21,729 nt of DNA from a virus: positions 1 to 21,729 of the IMG/VR virus record IMGVR_UViG_3300009702_000092. One strand, written 5' to 3'. A model generated the notes under the pieces. It did not search any database. It was not told the origin of the DNA and worked only from the letters and a program-made list of their open reading frames with translations. Made by a program: the position numbers and the translations under genes. How positions within the stretch are numbered: the first letter of the stretch is position 1; every line of letters begins with the position of its first letter. Below are positions 21,591 through 21,729 of the stretch, piece by piece.

Positions 21591-21729
21591 GTGCTTGAAA
21601 TCGTGCTGATCGCGCAGGCCGGGGCGAGTACCCCGACTGTCCCGTCCGACGCCCCGTGGTACGTCCAGTTGATTGTGCCCCTGGTCGCGGTTGTTATCGC
21701 CGGGTTCCTGCTCCCGTTCCTCCGCCAGA
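21591..21729 (+). CDS. Small membrane protein, 3' truncated (possible holin)
   Basis: The frame opens at GTG 21591, with AGGAGA (21578-21583) seven bases upstream, and runs off the window end with 46 residues visible. After a short polar N-terminus (VLIAQAGASTPTVPSDAPWY) a single hydrophobic span follows (VQLIVPLVAVVIAGFLLPFL) before R-Q. Small one-span proteins right after tail fibres are often holins, but this could also be a fibre-linked membrane protein or a short structural protein. Without the C-terminus a lysis role is only a suggestion. Confidence 0.55.
   Translation, partial: MLEIVLIAQAGASTPTVPSDAPWYVQLIVPLVAVVIAGFLLPFLRQ

Noticed and set aside
1-21729. tRNA genes, integrase, transposase or attachment sites
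   Set aside because: No cloverleaf-like sequence, recombinase motif or terminal inverted repeat was seen; the window is entirely structural genes.

Overview
This window is part of the structural (tail) module of a tailed phage or prophage with a contractile, myovirus-type tail. All supported genes are on the + strand and tightly packed, with 1-nt TAGTG stop/start overlaps or gaps of a few bases. The DNA is GC-rich, the strand is G-rich, and glycine is often encoded by GGG. The host cannot be named from this window: there is no tRNA, rRNA, integrase or host gene.

Layout, left to right. (1) 2-1381: the 3' part of a neck/tail-terminator-like structural gene. (2) 1457-4689: a small conserved-looking protein, a large tail sheath protein, and the tail tube protein. 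(3) 4755-5760: a T4 gp26-like baseplate/tail assembly protein with two CxxC pairs, overlapped by a second reading frame with no start codon where one is needed, so a frameshifted extension is possible. (4) 5791-8955: tape measure protein. (5) 8955-13388: central baseplate: a putative tube initiator, a LysM/gp53-like protein, a gp27/gpD-like hub, a gp5/gpV-like OB-fold spike, and two proteins I do not recognise. (6) 13401-19274: the wedge, with gp25/gpW-like and gp6/gpJ-like proteins, two fibre-associated structural proteins, and a gpI-like protein. (7) 19288-21569: a collar/fibre-attachment-type protein and a repeat-containing tail fibre. (8) 21591-end: the start of a small single-membrane-span protein, possibly a holin.

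Together these genes would build a contractile injection tail: the tape measure sets tube length, hub and spike pierce the envelope, gp25/J/I form the wedge that triggers sheath contraction, and the fibre binds the host.

Most notable: (a) a roughly 110-residue beta-rich module is inserted twice in tandem in the sheath, and recognisable versions also sit in the J-like wedge protein and in the collar protein, where the insertion falls just before the last strand; (b) a palindromic element with the exact half-site TGTCACGAT lies in at least three gene junctions, with a degenerate fourth; (c) a possible programmed frameshift lies upstream of the tape measure gene; (d) two unrecognised proteins sit between the spike and the gp25-like gene.
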